Origin: Cedecea colo
GTDB taxonomy: Bacteria; Pseudomonadota; Gammaproteobacteria; Enterobacterales; Enterobacteriaceae
DNA: 64,000 nt
NCBI RefSeq assembly: GCF_011808225.1
Contig: NZ_SOYS01000002.1
Coordinates: 434,001-498,000 of the forward strand
Reading direction: 5' to 3'
Shown here: positions 18,792 to 28,211 of the stretch, piece after piece
How the letters are laid out: the number at the start of each line of letters is the position of its first letter
Numbering within the stretch: position 1 is the stretch's first letter
The notes under the pieces: generated by a model
The model's input: only the letters and a program-made list of their open reading frames with translations
Told to the model about the DNA's origin: nothing
Database searches by the model: none
Program-made: the position numbers and the translations under genes

Positions 18792-21050
18792 GTGCCGTGG
18801 ATTCTGTTGTTACTATGCAGCCTGCTTAGCTTTCAAATTCAGGCGGTAACGCTGCCTGCCGCCGCCGTTGCCGCATCTTCCACCCAGGCCAGCGATACCC
18901 CTCCCGCCGAACCTAATCTCGAAGAAAAAAAGAAAGCCTATTCGGCCCTTGCGGACGTGCTGGATAACGACAAATCAAGAAGCGAATTAATCGATCAACT
19001 GCGTAAAGTCGCCGCTACCCCGCCTTCTGAACCGGTGCCTGTTATCACGCCGCCGGAAGAACTTCATGAGGACAAAACGGTGCTGGAGAACGTGACGGAT
19101 GTGAGCCGTCGCTACGGCGGGGAACTGGCTGAGCACTTTGCCCAACTGTACCGCAATATCACCAGTTCACCTTATAAGACCTTTAACCAGCAAACCTTTT
19201 TCAAAGCGCTCACCCACTTCACGATGCTTGCCGCCTCGGTCTTCGCCTTCTACGTGCTGGCCCGTTTATGTATGACGCCAGTCTGGCGGCACATGGGAAA
19301 ATGGGGACGCAAAAAAAACCGTGACCGCTCCAGTTGGTTCCACCTGCCGCTGACCATCGTCGCCGCGTTTGTGATTGATCTGCTGCTGCTGGCCCTGACG
19401 CTGTTTGTCGGACAAATTTTCAGCGACATGATGAATGCGGGTAGCCGCACCATCGCCCGCCAGCAGGGCCTGTTTCTCAACGCCTTCGCGCTTATCGAAT
19501 TCTTTAAGGCCGTTCTGCGGCTAATCTTTTGCCCGCGCTTCCCGGACCTGCGTCCCTTCCCGGTAAGCGAGCAAAGCGCAAAATACTGGAACAGCCGTTT
19601 ATCGGCGTTAAGCAGTTTAATCGGCTACGGGACTCTGGTCGCCGTGCCGATTATCTCAAGCCAGGTAAACGTGCAGACGGGCGCAATGACCAACGTCGCC
19701 ATTATGCTGTGTATTACGCTTTGGGCGCTGTACCTGATTTTCCACAATAAACCTTCTATTCAGCGCAGCCTGAACCGGCTTGCCGATCGTTCAATGGCCT
19801 TTTTCAGCCTGTTTATCCGCGCCTTTGCGCTTATCTGGCACTGGCTTGCCAGCGCCTACTTTGTGGTGCTGTTTTTCTTCTCGCTGTTTAATCCGGGCAA
19901 TAGCCTGAAGTGGATGATGAGCGCGTCCGTGCATAGCCTGGCGATTATCGGCATCGCCGCGTTTATCTCCGGCATGCTTTCGCGCTGGATTGCAAAAACG
20001 ATCGCGCTTTCACCGCAGGTGCAGCGCAGCTATCCCGAGCTGCAAAAACGTCTCAACGGCTGGATTTCTGCTTCCTTAAAAATGGCGCGCATCCTCACCG
20101 TTTGCGTTGCCGTGATGCTGCTGTTAAACGCCTGGGGCCTGTTCGATATGTGGGCCTGGCTGTCCAACGGCGCGGGGGAGAAAACCGTCGATATCCTTAT
20201 TCGTATCACCCTGATCCTGTTCTTCTCGGCCGTGGGCTGGACGCTGCTGGCAAGCCTGATTGAAAATCGTCTGGCATCCGACATACACGGCCGCCCGATG
20301 CCGAGCGCCCGCACGCGCACGCTGCTGACGCTCTTCCGTAACGCCCTCGCGGTGGTGATAAGCACCATCACGATAATGATTCTGCTGTCGGAAATCGGCG
20401 TGAACATCGCACCGCTGCTGGCAGGCGCAGGCGCTTTAGGGCTGGCGGTGAGCTTCGGCTCGCAAACGCTGGTGAAAGATATTATTACGGGAGTGTTTAT
20501 CCAGTTTGAGAATGGCATGAATACCGGCGACCTGGTGACCATCGGGCCGATAACCGGCTCCGTGGAACGCATGACTATTCGCTCTGTCGGCGTGCGGCAG
20601 GATACCGGGGCCTACCACATTATTCCCTGGTCATCGATTACTACCTTCGCCAACTTTGTGCGCGGGATTGGTTCGTTTGTGGCGAACTACGATGTAGACC
20701 GCCAGGAAGACGTTGATAAGGCCAACCGCACTCTTAAGGCAGCGGTAGCTGAACTGATGGAACAGCAGGCTATCCGTATGCTGGTGATTGGCGAGCCTGC
20801 GTTCGCCGGGATCGTTGGTCTGACAAACCAGGCCTTTACGGTACGTGTGTCGTTCACCACGCAGCCGCTAAAACAGTGGACGGTGCGTTTTGCGCTTGAT
20901 GGCATGGTGAAAAAGCACTTCGACGCGGCGGGAATACGCCCGCCGGTACAAACCGTGCAGGTAATGCAGCCAGGGCCGGATATTGCGCAGGCGATGCAGG
21001 CTACGGAGGCGGCAACCGGAGCGCTGCCGCCAGCAAACCCCAGGGTATGA
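18792..21050 (+). CDS. ybiO: Mechanosensitive channel YbiO (MscS family)
   Basis: 752 residues (E. coli YbiO 741). A signal peptide begins at the GTG (MPWILLLLCSLLSF), followed by a periplasmic segment with coiled coil (about 50-130). Then come multiple membrane helices and the MscS pore/beta domain (about residues 530-720: GVNIAPLLAGAGALGLAVSFGSQ). The GTG start at 18792 is chosen because GGAGA lies 7 bases upstream and the signal peptide starts there; an upstream ATG at 18672 would add 40 unsupported residues. It is convergent with rlmF. Confidence 0.92.
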   Translation: MPWILLLLCSLLSFQIQAVTLPAAAVAASSTQASDTPPAEPNLEEKKKAYSALADVLDNDKSRSELIDQLRKVAATPPSEPVPVITPPEELHEDKTVLENVTDVSRRYGGELAEHFAQLYRNITSSPYKTFNQQTFFKALTHFTMLAASVFAFYVLARLCMTPVWRHMGKWGRKKNRDRSSWFHLPLTIVAAFVIDLLLLALTLFVGQIFSDMMNAGSRTIARQQGLFLNAFALIEFFKAVLRLIFCPRFPDLRPFPVSEQSAKYWNSRLSALSSLIGYGTLVAVPIISSQVNVQTGAMTNVAIMLCITLWALYLIFHNKPSIQRSLNRLADRSMAFFSLFIRAFALIWHWLASAYFVVLFFFSLFNPGNSLKWMMSASVHSLAIIGIAAFISGMLSRWIAKTIALSPQVQRSYPELQKRLNGWISASLKMARILTVCVAVMLLLNAWGLFDMWAWLSNGAGEKTVDILIRITLILFFSAVGWTLLASLIENRLASDIHGRPMPSARTRTLLTLFRNALAVVISTITIMILLSEIGVNIAPLLAGAGALGLAVSFGSQTLVKDIITGVFIQFENGMNTGDLVTIGPITGSVERMTIRSVGVRQDTGAYHIIPWSSITTFANFVRGIGSFVANYDVDRQEDVDKANRTLKAAVAELMEQQAIRMLVIGEPAFAGIVGLTNQAFTVRVSFTTQPLKQWTVRFALDGMVKKHFDAAGIRPPVQTVQVMQPGPDIAQAMQATEAATGALPPANPRV

Positions 21051-21992
21051 TCATTTAAAACGCGTGGCGGCCCAGCGAGCACGCTGTGCATCGTTCATAA
21101 AGGACCAGGCGATGAAGCGGCTCTGCTTCTGGCCCTGGGCCATCTCTTTTTTCACCACTTTCTCAACGCCCGCTTCCTGTAAGACACGGTAGATGGCCGG
21201 CAAGTTTTCGCCACGGGACACCAGAGAAGTAAACCACATCACCTGGCGGCCAAACGCTTTACTCTCATTAATCATCTGGCTGACAAAGGCCACCTCGCCG
21301 CCCTCACACCACAGCTCATGTTCATGCCCGCCGAAGTTCAGCGCGCCCTTCTCATGCTGGCCGAGATTTCGGCGTTTACGTTCGCTGCCGCTGCGAGCGG
21401 CCTCTTGCGAGTCATGGAACGGCGGATTACACAGCGTGGCGTCGAAAGTTTCGTTTTTATGGATGATGCCCGGGAAAATAGCATTCGGCGTTTTCTGGCG
21501 GCGCAGACGAATCATGCGGCTTAAACCCGGGTTGGCATCGATAATCATCGTCGCGCTGCGTAAGGCATCAGCATCAATTTCCGATCCCGTAAAACGCCAG
21601 CCGTATTCATGCTGTCCGATTAACGGGTAAATGCAGTTGGCACCGACCCCCACATCCAGTACGGAAGCCTGCGTCGGCACCTTGCCCTCGTTACCTTCGG
21701 CCAGCAAATCCGCAAGATGATGAATATAATCTGCACGGCCCGGCACCGGCGGGCAGAGAAAACCCTCGGGAATGTCCCACTGCAAAACGCCGTAGAAATG
21801 CGCCAGCAAGGCCTGATTCAGCGCTTTAACCGCCAGAGGATCGGCGAAATCCACCGTGCTGTCACCGTGCGGACCGGCTTTGATAAATGCCGTAAGTGCC
21901 GGGCAGCTTTGCTGCAGGGCGGCAAAATCATAGCGGTTACGGTGGCGGTTACGCGGGTGCAGGCCCGGTTTAGTGGTGGCAGGGGTTTTCAT
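21051..21992 (-). CDS. rlmF: 23S rRNA m6A1618 methyltransferase RlmF
   Basis: 313 residues (E. coli 308). SAM-dependent methyltransferase that modifies A1618 of 23S rRNA. It shows the SAM-binding [16 protein letters not shown] and the catalytic NPPF motif (CNPPFHDS), typical of N6-adenine enzymes. The start at 21992 ([10 protein letters not shown]) has GGAGAA upstream; 48 more codons upstream lack support. Its stop abuts the ybiO stop, the two genes being convergent. Confidence 0.94.
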   Translation of the reverse strand: MKTPATTKPGLHPRNRHRNRYDFAALQQSCPALTAFIKAGPHGDSTVDFADPLAVKALNQALLAHFYGVLQWDIPEGFLCPPVPGRADYIHHLADLLAEGNEGKVPTQASVLDVGVGANCIYPLIGQHEYGWRFTGSEIDADALRSATMIIDANPGLSRMIRLRRQKTPNAIFPGIIHKNETFDATLCNPPFHDSQEAARSGSERKRRNLGQHEKGALNFGGHEHELWCEGGEVAFVSQMINESKAFGRQVMWFTSLVSRGENLPAIYRVLQEAGVEKVVKKEMAQGQKQSRFIAWSFMNDAQRARWAATRFK

Positions 21993-22082
21993 CGCGGCTT
22001 CTCCTTGTGTGGGCGCGTAAGATACTCTGTGAAGCCAGCGGGGTAAATACGCCGCGCCAATTTCAACACTGAAAGAGGTAAT

Positions 22083-22709
22083 ATGTCTGCGAAAAGGTAT
22101 TACTACGAACCTGCGTCCGGCCATGGGTTGCCGCACGACCCGCTAAACGCCATTATCGGGCCGCGTCCGATTGGCTGGATAGCCTCGGTTAATCCGCAAG
22201 GCCAGCGCAACCTGGCGCCTTACAGCTTTTTTAACTGTTTTAACTATCGCCCACCGATTATCGGCTTTGCCAGCAGCGGCTGGAAAGACAGCGTGCAGAA
22301 TATTCTCGATACCAAAGAATTCGTCTGGAATCTCACGACCCGCGAACTTGCGGTACAGATGAACGAGACCTCCGCAACGCTGCCGCGCGGAGAAGATGAG
22401 TTTGTCCACGCGGGTTTAACAGCGGTTCCGGGCCGTAAAGTGAAGGCGAGCCTGGTAGCAGAAAGCCCGGTTAACTTCGAGTGTCGCCTCTCGCAGTGTA
22501 TCCAGCTCACCTCTGCGGACGGCGTGGCAATTGATACCTGGCTGGTTCTGGGCGAGGTCGTCGCGGTACACATCGATGAAAGCCTGCTCAGGGACGGGAT
22601 TTATCAGACCGCCCTGGCAAATCCCGTACTGCGAGCCGGTGGCCCATCGGCTTATTACACCATCGAAGCCTCTCACCGTTTTGATTTAATCCGCCCGGAT
22701 GCACGATAA
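22083..22709 (+). CDS. Flavin-reductase-like FMN-binding protein
   Basis: 208 residues with the split-barrel flavin-reductase fold: an N-terminal [23 protein letters not shown], then [20 protein letters not shown], which binds FMN. Family members reduce flavins or act on aromatic compounds; the substrate cannot be told. Ribosome site AGAGGTAAT. I do not recognise an E. coli K-12 ortholog at this place, so it is an accessory gene. It is divergent from rlmF and ends with its own terminator. Confidence 0.8.
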   Translation: MSAKRYYYEPASGHGLPHDPLNAIIGPRPIGWIASVNPQGQRNLAPYSFFNCFNYRPPIIGFASSGWKDSVQNILDTKEFVWNLTTRELAVQMNETSATLPRGEDEFVHAGLTAVPGRKVKASLVAESPVNFECRLSQCIQLTSADGVAIDTWLVLGEVVAVHIDESLLRDGIYQTALANPVLRAGGPSAYYTIEASHRFDLIRPDAR

Positions 22710-22717
22710 ATCAAGCA

Positions 22718-22755
22718 AAATCAGCCGCCTTTACGTGGCTGATTTGTAAGCTTTT
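22718..22755 (+). terminator. Terminator after the flavin-reductase-like gene
   Basis: AAATCAGCC (22718-22726) pairs with GGCTGATTT (22737-22745), followed by GTAAGCTTTTTG. Confidence 0.75.
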
Positions 22756-22888
22756 TGTCAGCATATGTCGTTCAAAAAACACGTATAACTCAATCAATTT
22801 TTTGCGCTCTTTTATTAGCACTTTCCTCCTACACTTTTAGTGTTGATGGAATTTTAATCAACCCCCAGAAGCTTATGAGGATGTGATG

Positions 22889-23149
22889 ATGAAAAAGTTG
22901 CTGTATTTCTCCGCGGTTATCACTCTTGCTGCTCTTCCCTTTGCTGCTCAGGCGGCGCAGGAAATGATGGATAACCAAACCGGCCAGCTCCGCGCGGCAG
23001 GCACCGTTTCCGCTAACAACGCGCATAGTCTTGACGAGTTGCAGGACAAACTGGCTGAAAAAGCGAAAGAACAAGGCGCCACAGGTTTTGTAATTAACTC
23101 CGCCGGCGACGACAACCATATGTACGGCACCGCCACCATTTATAAATAA
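22889..23149 (+). CDS. mcbA: McbA (YbiM), small periplasmic YhcN-family protein
   Basis: 86 residues. Signal peptide of about 22 residues (ending AQA), then the compact DUF1471 domain with GQLRAAGTVSANNAHSLDELQDKL and the ending YGTATIYK. E. coli McbA is induced by McbR/YncC-controlled signals and affects colanic acid and biofilm. The third of three candidate starts (22883, 22886, 22889) is chosen by ribosome spacing from GAGG. It is next to rlmF, as in E. coli, and is a paralog of ybiJ at 28575. Confidence 0.88.
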   Translation: MKKLLYFSAVITLAALPFAAQAAQEMMDNQTGQLRAAGTVSANNAHSLDELQDKLAEKAKEQGATGFVINSAGDDNHMYGTATIYK

Positions 23150-23194
23150 CCTTCCCGGCAAGAAGCATGATGACAAAAGTGAAACTACCCTAAG

Positions 23195-23225
23195 CGGCTT
23201 TTCCATGCGAAGAGCCGTTTTTTTA
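23195..23225 (+). terminator. mcbA terminator
   Basis: CGGCTTTTC (23195-23203) pairs with CGAAGAGCC-G (23209-23217, with one G-U), followed by seven T's. Confidence 0.8.
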
Positions 23226-23312
23226 TCTCCTTGCCGCTTTTCTACAAGCCTGAAACACCGGTACGACCGCCTTTATCCTGTAAGCAATCACTTGATACTT
23301 CATTTAAACAAC

Positions 23313-23328
23313 TGTGAATCAACTCACT
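23313..23328 (+). promoter_or_regulatory. CRP-like site upstream of the PTS operon
   Basis: TGTGA-ATCAAC-TCACT, one mismatch from the CRP core TGTGA-N6-TCACA. TAAGGT at 23350-23355 is a possible -10 that would place the site near -41.5. This fits catabolite control of a sugar-uptake operon. Confidence 0.55.
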
Positions 23329-23405
23329 TTCTTGCCGCCAAACAAAGCTTAAGGTAATGCTACAGAAAAATTGTATCGTCTGATTACCTATGGAGCGGCA
23401 ATAAC

Positions 23406-24719
23406 ATGAAAAACCTGATGACTGCCATCGAAGCCCGGCTGATGCCGCTGGCGGGAAGAATGGCACAGCAGCGCCACCTGGGCGCCATCCGCGACGCCTA
23501 CATCTCGTTTATGCCTTTTATTATTGTCGGCTCGATTCTTCTGGTTATCTCCTCCTTTCCAAGCCAGGCCTACCAGACGTTTATGGCCTCGATATTCGGC
23601 GAAGGCTGGTCGGCAACCGTTGAAATTCCATTCAACGCCATTTTCTCCACCATGGCGGTCTTTATCTCCTTCCTCGTCGCCTACCGCCTGGGGGAACGCT
23701 ACGATATCGACAAAATGTCGTCTGGTATCCTCTCGCTTTCTTGCTTCCTGATCCTGACGCCCTTTAGCAAGCACGCCGAAATTGGCGGCCTGATCCCGCT
23801 GGAATGGCTGGGTTCGAAAGGGCTATTTGTCGCCATGCTCGGCGCGCTAGGCTCCACCGAGCTGTTCGCCTGGATGCTGCGCCAGAATTGGGTGATCCGC
23901 ATGCCGGACGGCGTGCCGCCTGCGGTGCAAAAATCGTTTGCGGCGCTCATTCCTTCTTTGCTGATTCTGGTGATTGCCCTGGCGGTTCGCGTGCTGTTTG
24001 CCCACACGCACTACAACACCATCCACCAGTTCATCTATCAAGTGCTGGCGACGCCGATTCGCCACTTCGGCACCTCCTACGTGGGTGCGTTGTTTACCTG
24101 CTTTAGCATTACCAGCCTGTGGTCGGTCGGCATCAACTCCGGTTCGATGGTGAACGGCATTCTGCGTCCTTTCTGGATGGAGAATCAGATGGAAAATCTC
24201 ACCGCCACCCAGGCAGGCCTGGTGCCGCCGCATGTGGTGACGGAGCAGTTCTACGACATGATCTGGATGGGCGGCGCGGGGGCAACTTTGTCTCTGGTGA
24301 TTGCTATGCTGCTTTTTGCCCGCAGCCAGCACATTAAGAATGTCTCTCGCCTCGCGGCGGGTTCGTCAATTTTCAATATCAACGAGCCGGTGCTGTTCGG
24401 CCTGCCCGTCATCATGAACCCGATCATGCTGATCCCCTTCAACCTCGTGCCGCTGGTGCTGGTCACCGTGCAGTACATCGCGATGTCGGTTGGGCTGGTC
24501 GCCACTACCACCGGGGTTTATATCCCGTGGACGCTGCCGCCGGTACTCAGCGGATTTATCGTCACCGGCCATCTGAGCGGCGCGGTTATCCAGCTCATTA
24601 ACCTGGCGATTGGCGCGGTGATTTACCTGCCGTTCCTGAAAGTTGTCGATAAGCAGTACCGGGCCAGCGAAACCCCGGCCGTTGAATCAGAATATAAAAA
24701 CACCTCAGTCACGGAGTAA
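23406..24719 (+). CDS. PTS EIIC, lactose/cellobiose family
   Basis: 437 residues. Membrane sugar-transport subunit of a phosphotransferase system. N-terminal LGAIRDAYISFMPFIIVGSI, some ten helices and the substrate loop NINEPVLFGLPVIMNP are typical of the ChbC/CelB branch. No IIA or intact IIB is encoded nearby: the cognate IIB at 27134 is broken. It starts a tight operon with an asparaginase-type hydrolase (7-base gap) and an aminopeptidase. The sugar is unknown; a GlcNAc- or glycosyl-containing compound is suggested by the partner hydrolase. Confidence 0.88.
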   Translation: MKNLMTAIEARLMPLAGRMAQQRHLGAIRDAYISFMPFIIVGSILLVISSFPSQAYQTFMASIFGEGWSATVEIPFNAIFSTMAVFISFLVAYRLGERYDIDKMSSGILSLSCFLILTPFSKHAEIGGLIPLEWLGSKGLFVAMLGALGSTELFAWMLRQNWVIRMPDGVPPAVQKSFAALIPSLLILVIALAVRVLFAHTHYNTIHQFIYQVLATPIRHFGTSYVGALFTCFSITSLWSVGINSGSMVNGILRPFWMENQMENLTATQAGLVPPHVVTEQFYDMIWMGGAGATLSLVIAMLLFARSQHIKNVSRLAAGSSIFNINEPVLFGLPVIMNPIMLIPFNLVPLVLVTVQYIAMSVGLVATTTGVYIPWTLPPVLSGFIVTGHLSGAVIQLINLAIGAVIYLPFLKVVDKQYRASETPAVESEYKNTSVTE

Positions 24720-24726
24720 GTACAAC

Positions 24727-25695
24727 ATGACCTTATCAGCAAACTGGGGCGTAATTGCCACCTGGCGCATGGCCTGGGAAGGCGTGTCCGAGGCGGCAAA
24801 CCTGTTGCAGGCAAACAAGGCAGCTGGTGAAGCGGCCATCCACGCGGTGAAATGCGTTGAAGATTATCCATTCTACAAATCTGTAGGCTTTGGCGGCCTG
24901 CCCAACGAACGCGGGGAAGTCGAGCTGGACGCCGCCTTTATGGACGGCACCAGCCTCGCGATCGGCGCCGTCGCCGGCGTGCGCAATATCGCAAACCCAA
25001 TCCTGGTGGCGCAGGCCCTTAGCCGCGAGCGTTTTAACAGCTTTATGGTTGGAGGCGGAGCGGAAGAATGGGCGCAGGCTCAGGGTTTTGAGCGCAAAGA
25101 GATGCTGACCGAACGCGCGCGAAACCACTACCTGAAGCGCAAGCGTGAAACGTTAGACCGCGGCCTGAGCCCCTACACCGGCCACGATACGGTAGGCGTT
25201 ATCACCCTCGATACGCAGCAAAACCTCTGCGTTGGCACCTCCACCAGCGGCCTGTTTATGAAGCGCCCGGGCCGCGTGGGCGACTCGCCGGTTTCCGGTT
25301 CCGGCTTCTACGCCGACAGCCAAATTGGCGCCGCCACCGCCACGGGCCTTGGCGAGGACCTGATGAAAGGCTGCATCAGCTATGAAATTGTCAGCCGCAT
25401 GGGACGCGGCATGTCGCCCCAGCAGGCCGCAGAATCGGCCGTTTATGACCTGGAAACGCGGTTGATTAGCCGCTTCGGGCGCGCAGGGGATTTGTCGGTA
25501 GTCTGTATGAACGCCCGCGGCGAATACGGTGTCGCCACGACAATTGATAACTTCTCCTTTTCGGTAGCCACTCCGTCCCAGCCTGCGGCGGTTTTCCTCA
25601 CCGCACGCGACGGTAAGCACACGCTGATTCGCCCGGCAGACAGCGCCTGGCTGGAAGCCTATCAACAACGCATCACGGCGGAGGTCATCCAATGA
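24727..25695 (+). CDS. N4-(beta-N-acetylglucosaminyl)-L-asparaginase-like Ntn hydrolase
   Basis: 322 residues of the aspartylglucosaminidase group of Ntn hydrolases. The self-cleavage site is GHD-TVG, with Thr155 becoming the N-terminal nucleophile of the beta chain. Downstream GTSTSGL, GRVGDSPVSGSG-Y and GAATATGLGEDL match the substrate-binding signatures of human and bacterial glycosylasparaginases. The enzyme class splits GlcNAc-Asn into the sugar amine and aspartate. No signal peptide is seen, so it acts in the cytosol, after uptake. Its stop overlaps the next start (ATGA). Confidence 0.85.
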   Translation: MTLSANWGVIATWRMAWEGVSEAANLLQANKAAGEAAIHAVKCVEDYPFYKSVGFGGLPNERGEVELDAAFMDGTSLAIGAVAGVRNIANPILVAQALSRERFNSFMVGGGAEEWAQAQGFERKEMLTERARNHYLKRKRETLDRGLSPYTGHDTVGVITLDTQQNLCVGTSTSGLFMKRPGRVGDSPVSGSGFYADSQIGAATATGLGEDLMKGCISYEIVSRMGRGMSPQQAAESAVYDLETRLISRFGRAGDLSVVCMNARGEYGVATTIDNFSFSVATPSQPAAVFLTARDGKHTLIRPADSAWLEAYQQRITAEVIQ

Positions 25696-27137
25696 AATGT
25701 TCCCTTTCTCAACCAAATGCGTCCCTGACGAACGCACATCTGCTGCTGTGGAAATCTAACCCGGCGGCCTGGCCCGATGCGCTCCAGCCTCTGCTCAAAG
25801 AGATGGCGCAGGCCGATGAGGTGCAAACCTGCCGCTTTGGTCTGCGGGATGCCTGCCAGACGCTCAGCCTGCTGTCGGATGCCAGGCTGCACCAGCCCGC
25901 AACGCTGCGTAAGCTGACGGAAAGCATCGCCACCCTGCTTCCTTCACCCGTCGCCCAGCCCGTAGCGCTGGATATTTCCGGCTTCGACCTGGCCGATGAA
26001 ACAACCTTTATTCGCCTGCGCGCGCTGCTGCTGACCATCCTGAATCGCTTCTACCAGCTGCCGCAGCTTGGCTATCGTCGTGATGAACACCAAAGCCCCG
26101 GGCAGCTCTGGCTGCTGGGGAATCATTCACCAGAAGCCAGACGGCTTGTTAACCAGACGCAGGCCATTGCCGACGGAATGCTGCTCTCCCGCCAGCTTGC
26201 CGATCTGCCAGCCAGCGACTGCACGCCTGAAACCGTGGCGCAGCGGGCAATGGCCTGGGCGAGCGAGCATCCGCAAACCTTCTGCGAAGTGCTGGATGAA
26301 AAAGAGATTGAGCGCCAGCACATGGGCTGCCTGCTCGCCACCGGCAAAGGGAGCCGCAATCCGCCACGCCTGGTCACATTGCGCTGGCAGGGAGCCGGGG
26401 AAAACGCCCCAGCCTATGCTTTTGTCGGCAAGGGCATTACCTTCGATACCGGCGGGCTGTGGCTCAAAGGCGGCGAAGGTATGAGCACCATGAAATATGA
26501 TATGTGCGGCGCGGCGGTGGTCTTTGGCCTGCTCGAAACAGTGAAGGCGCTAAACCTGCCGCTCAACGTTGTAGCGGTTATGGCGCTGGCCGAAAACATG
26601 CCGACGGATAGCGCGATGCGCCCCGGCGACGTGGTTCGTTCGCACGCGGGGCACAGCGTGGAAATCATCAATACCGATGCGGAAGGCCGTCTGGTGCTCG
26701 CCGACGCGCTCAGCTACGCTGCGCAAACCTTTAAGCCTGCGGCCATGGTTGACGTTGCCACCCTCACCGGCGCGGTGGTTAAAGCCCTGGGCTACGACAT
26801 CAGCGGCATGATGAGCAATTCGGACACGCTTGAGGAACAAATCCAGCGGGCCGCGGCGCTAACCCAGGACAGAGTCTGGCCGCTGCCGCTCGATGAAAGC
26901 TTTGATAAACAGGTGAAGAGCAACATTGCCGACCTGACTAACACGCCGCCGAACAACGCCGCCATTGCGGTTTCAGCGGCCCAGTTCCTGAGCAAGTTTT
27001 GCCATCAAACGCCGTGGGCGCATCTCGATGTCAGCGGCACCGCGCTAAGCCGGGACAAATTTACCCAGGCCTCCGGCCGCCCCGCCCATCTGCTCACGCA
27101 GTATTTGCTAACGCTTTGCGAAGGAAACCAACGATGA
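25692..27137 (+). CDS. M17-family (leucyl) aminopeptidase
   Basis: 481 residues, with the two-metal M17 catalytic set at PepA spacing: Lys247, Asp252, Asp270, Asp329 and Glu331 (NTDAEGRLVLADAL), plus Lys259 and Arg333. It removes N-terminal residues from peptides in the cytosol. The N-terminal domain (about 1-150) is diverged from PepA. It overlaps the preceding asparaginase by ATGA and its stop overlaps the start of the broken IIB by ATGA, so the original operon was IIC-hydrolase-peptidase-IIB. Confidence 0.9.
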   Translation: MKCSLSQPNASLTNAHLLLWKSNPAAWPDALQPLLKEMAQADEVQTCRFGLRDACQTLSLLSDARLHQPATLRKLTESIATLLPSPVAQPVALDISGFDLADETTFIRLRALLLTILNRFYQLPQLGYRRDEHQSPGQLWLLGNHSPEARRLVNQTQAIADGMLLSRQLADLPASDCTPETVAQRAMAWASEHPQTFCEVLDEKEIERQHMGCLLATGKGSRNPPRLVTLRWQGAGENAPAYAFVGKGITFDTGGLWLKGGEGMSTMKYDMCGAAVVFGLLETVKALNLPLNVVAVMALAENMPTDSAMRPGDVVRSHAGHSVEIINTDAEGRLVLADALSYAAQTFKPAAMVDVATLTGAVVKALGYDISGMMSNSDTLEEQIQRAAALTQDRVWPLPLDESFDKQVKSNIADLTNTPPNNAAIAVSAAQFLSKFCHQTPWAHLDVSGTALSRDKFTQASGRPAHLLTQYLLTLCEGNQR

Positions 27138-27421
27138 AAAAGAGCCCGTAGTAAAACGCATGCAGGAAGCCGCGGCCAAACGCGATTTGGACGTTGAGAT
27201 TGCCGCCAAAGGCGTGCAGGAGTTTAAAACGGCTATCGCAACCTACGGCTGTGCGCTACCTGGTCCGCAAGCTGGCGGAGTGCCAGAAGATTGCCGAGCC
27301 GCTCAATAAGCGGGTAGAGACGATTAACATGATGGATTACGCCGTGGTCAACGGGGGGAAATTCCTCGACCACGCGCTGCGGCTTATGCCTGCCGCGTTT
27401 TTAGCCACGCGGCCGGGGTGA
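27134..27421 (+). pseudogene. Broken PTS EIIB (lactose/cellobiose type)
   Basis: ATG at 27134 gives MKKSP then a stop. The frame starting near 27143 reads VVKRMQEAAAKRD...EFKTAIATYG, and a third frame from 27251 reads VRYLVRKLAECQKIAEP...LDHALRLM. Joined, these are a IIB protein that has lost the P-loop with the phosphorylated Cys (normally CSAGMSTS, before VKRM) and the segment around GPQ. At least two deletions are needed. It overlaps the aminopeptidase stop (ATGA) and, at its end, the convergent HTH gene. Confidence 0.8.
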
Positions 27422-28211
27422 GATTCTTCAGCCGGCTGCGTATAATCCTTAGATTCAGCAGGTCCTCAAACTCCAGCAGCACCGCCCCGAGCCCAAGCCG
27501 CTTATCAAAACGCTCGCCGTTGAGTATCGCTTCCAGCGGCTGCTGGAAATCCCCTTTCGCAGCTTCAGCCAGCCAGCTTTCTTCTTCCGCAGTACGTAAA
27601 GGAACGGCAAGCTCCTGCGACAGCTTCTGCGCCAGCGCTGAAGGATGCGCGGTGAGCGACAGAACCGGCAGCAGCAGACCGTTTTGCAAAAAGCCCACCA
27701 GCGCCTCAAGCGACTGGTGCTCATCCCGCTCGCGCAGTGCCACCGCCAGATAGCCAGAAACGGCATCGCTGAACACCAGCAGCGCGCCCTGCTTATGGCT
27801 GATGGTTTCCGGCAGCGGGAAGGCATCCAGCCGCAGATGGCCTGGATCCTGCGTTAAGTCCGGCTTGCCGATGCGCGATACCTGCCAGTTTTGCAGCACC
27901 CGGCTGATGCTCGCTCGGGAAATTCCCTGCTGAACCAGCAGGCGCGCCGCTTCAACCAGTTCGTCCAGCGACAGCGCAAGACGCAGACGCAGGAAGACCA
28001 GAATGGCCTCCTGTTCGCGGCTTAACGCCCGATGAATGGTGTTTGGGCGATGAGATTTGTCATAGCAGTCATCCCGCTTGCGCCAGCGGCGCACGGTATC
28101 GACGGAGATATTCAGCTCTTCCGCAAGCTCTGCGTCAGTTTTTCTTGAGTCCTGAATGTATTTCCGGGTACGCGGCGTCGTTGTCGCGTTGGAGTGCAGC
28201 TTAATCTCCAT
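27384..28211 (-). CDS. HTH protein derived from an IS481-family transposase
   Basis: 275 residues. The N-terminus (MEIKLHSNATTTPRTRKYIQ, then LAEELNISVDTVRRWRKRDD) and the second helix bundle LSLDELVEAARLL...SRASISRVLQNW match the DNA-binding half of IS481-group transposases. The following region aligns with the DDE core, but the second catalytic motif (LTDNGSEF in the family) reads LTAHPSAL, and no third acidic residue is in place. It is therefore expected to bind DNA without transposing. Ribosome site GAGG. It is convergent with the PTS operon and a candidate regulator of it (inference). Confidence 0.7.
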   Translation of the reverse strand: MEIKLHSNATTTPRTRKYIQDSRKTDAELAEELNISVDTVRRWRKRDDCYDKSHRPNTIHRALSREQEAILVFLRLRLALSLDELVEAARLLVQQGISRASISRVLQNWQVSRIGKPDLTQDPGHLRLDAFPLPETISHKQGALLVFSDAVSGYLAVALRERDEHQSLEALVGFLQNGLLLPVLSLTAHPSALAQKLSQELAVPLRTAEEESWLAEAAKGDFQQPLEAILNGERFDKRLGLGAVLLEFEDLLNLRIIRSRLKNLTPAAWLKTRQA

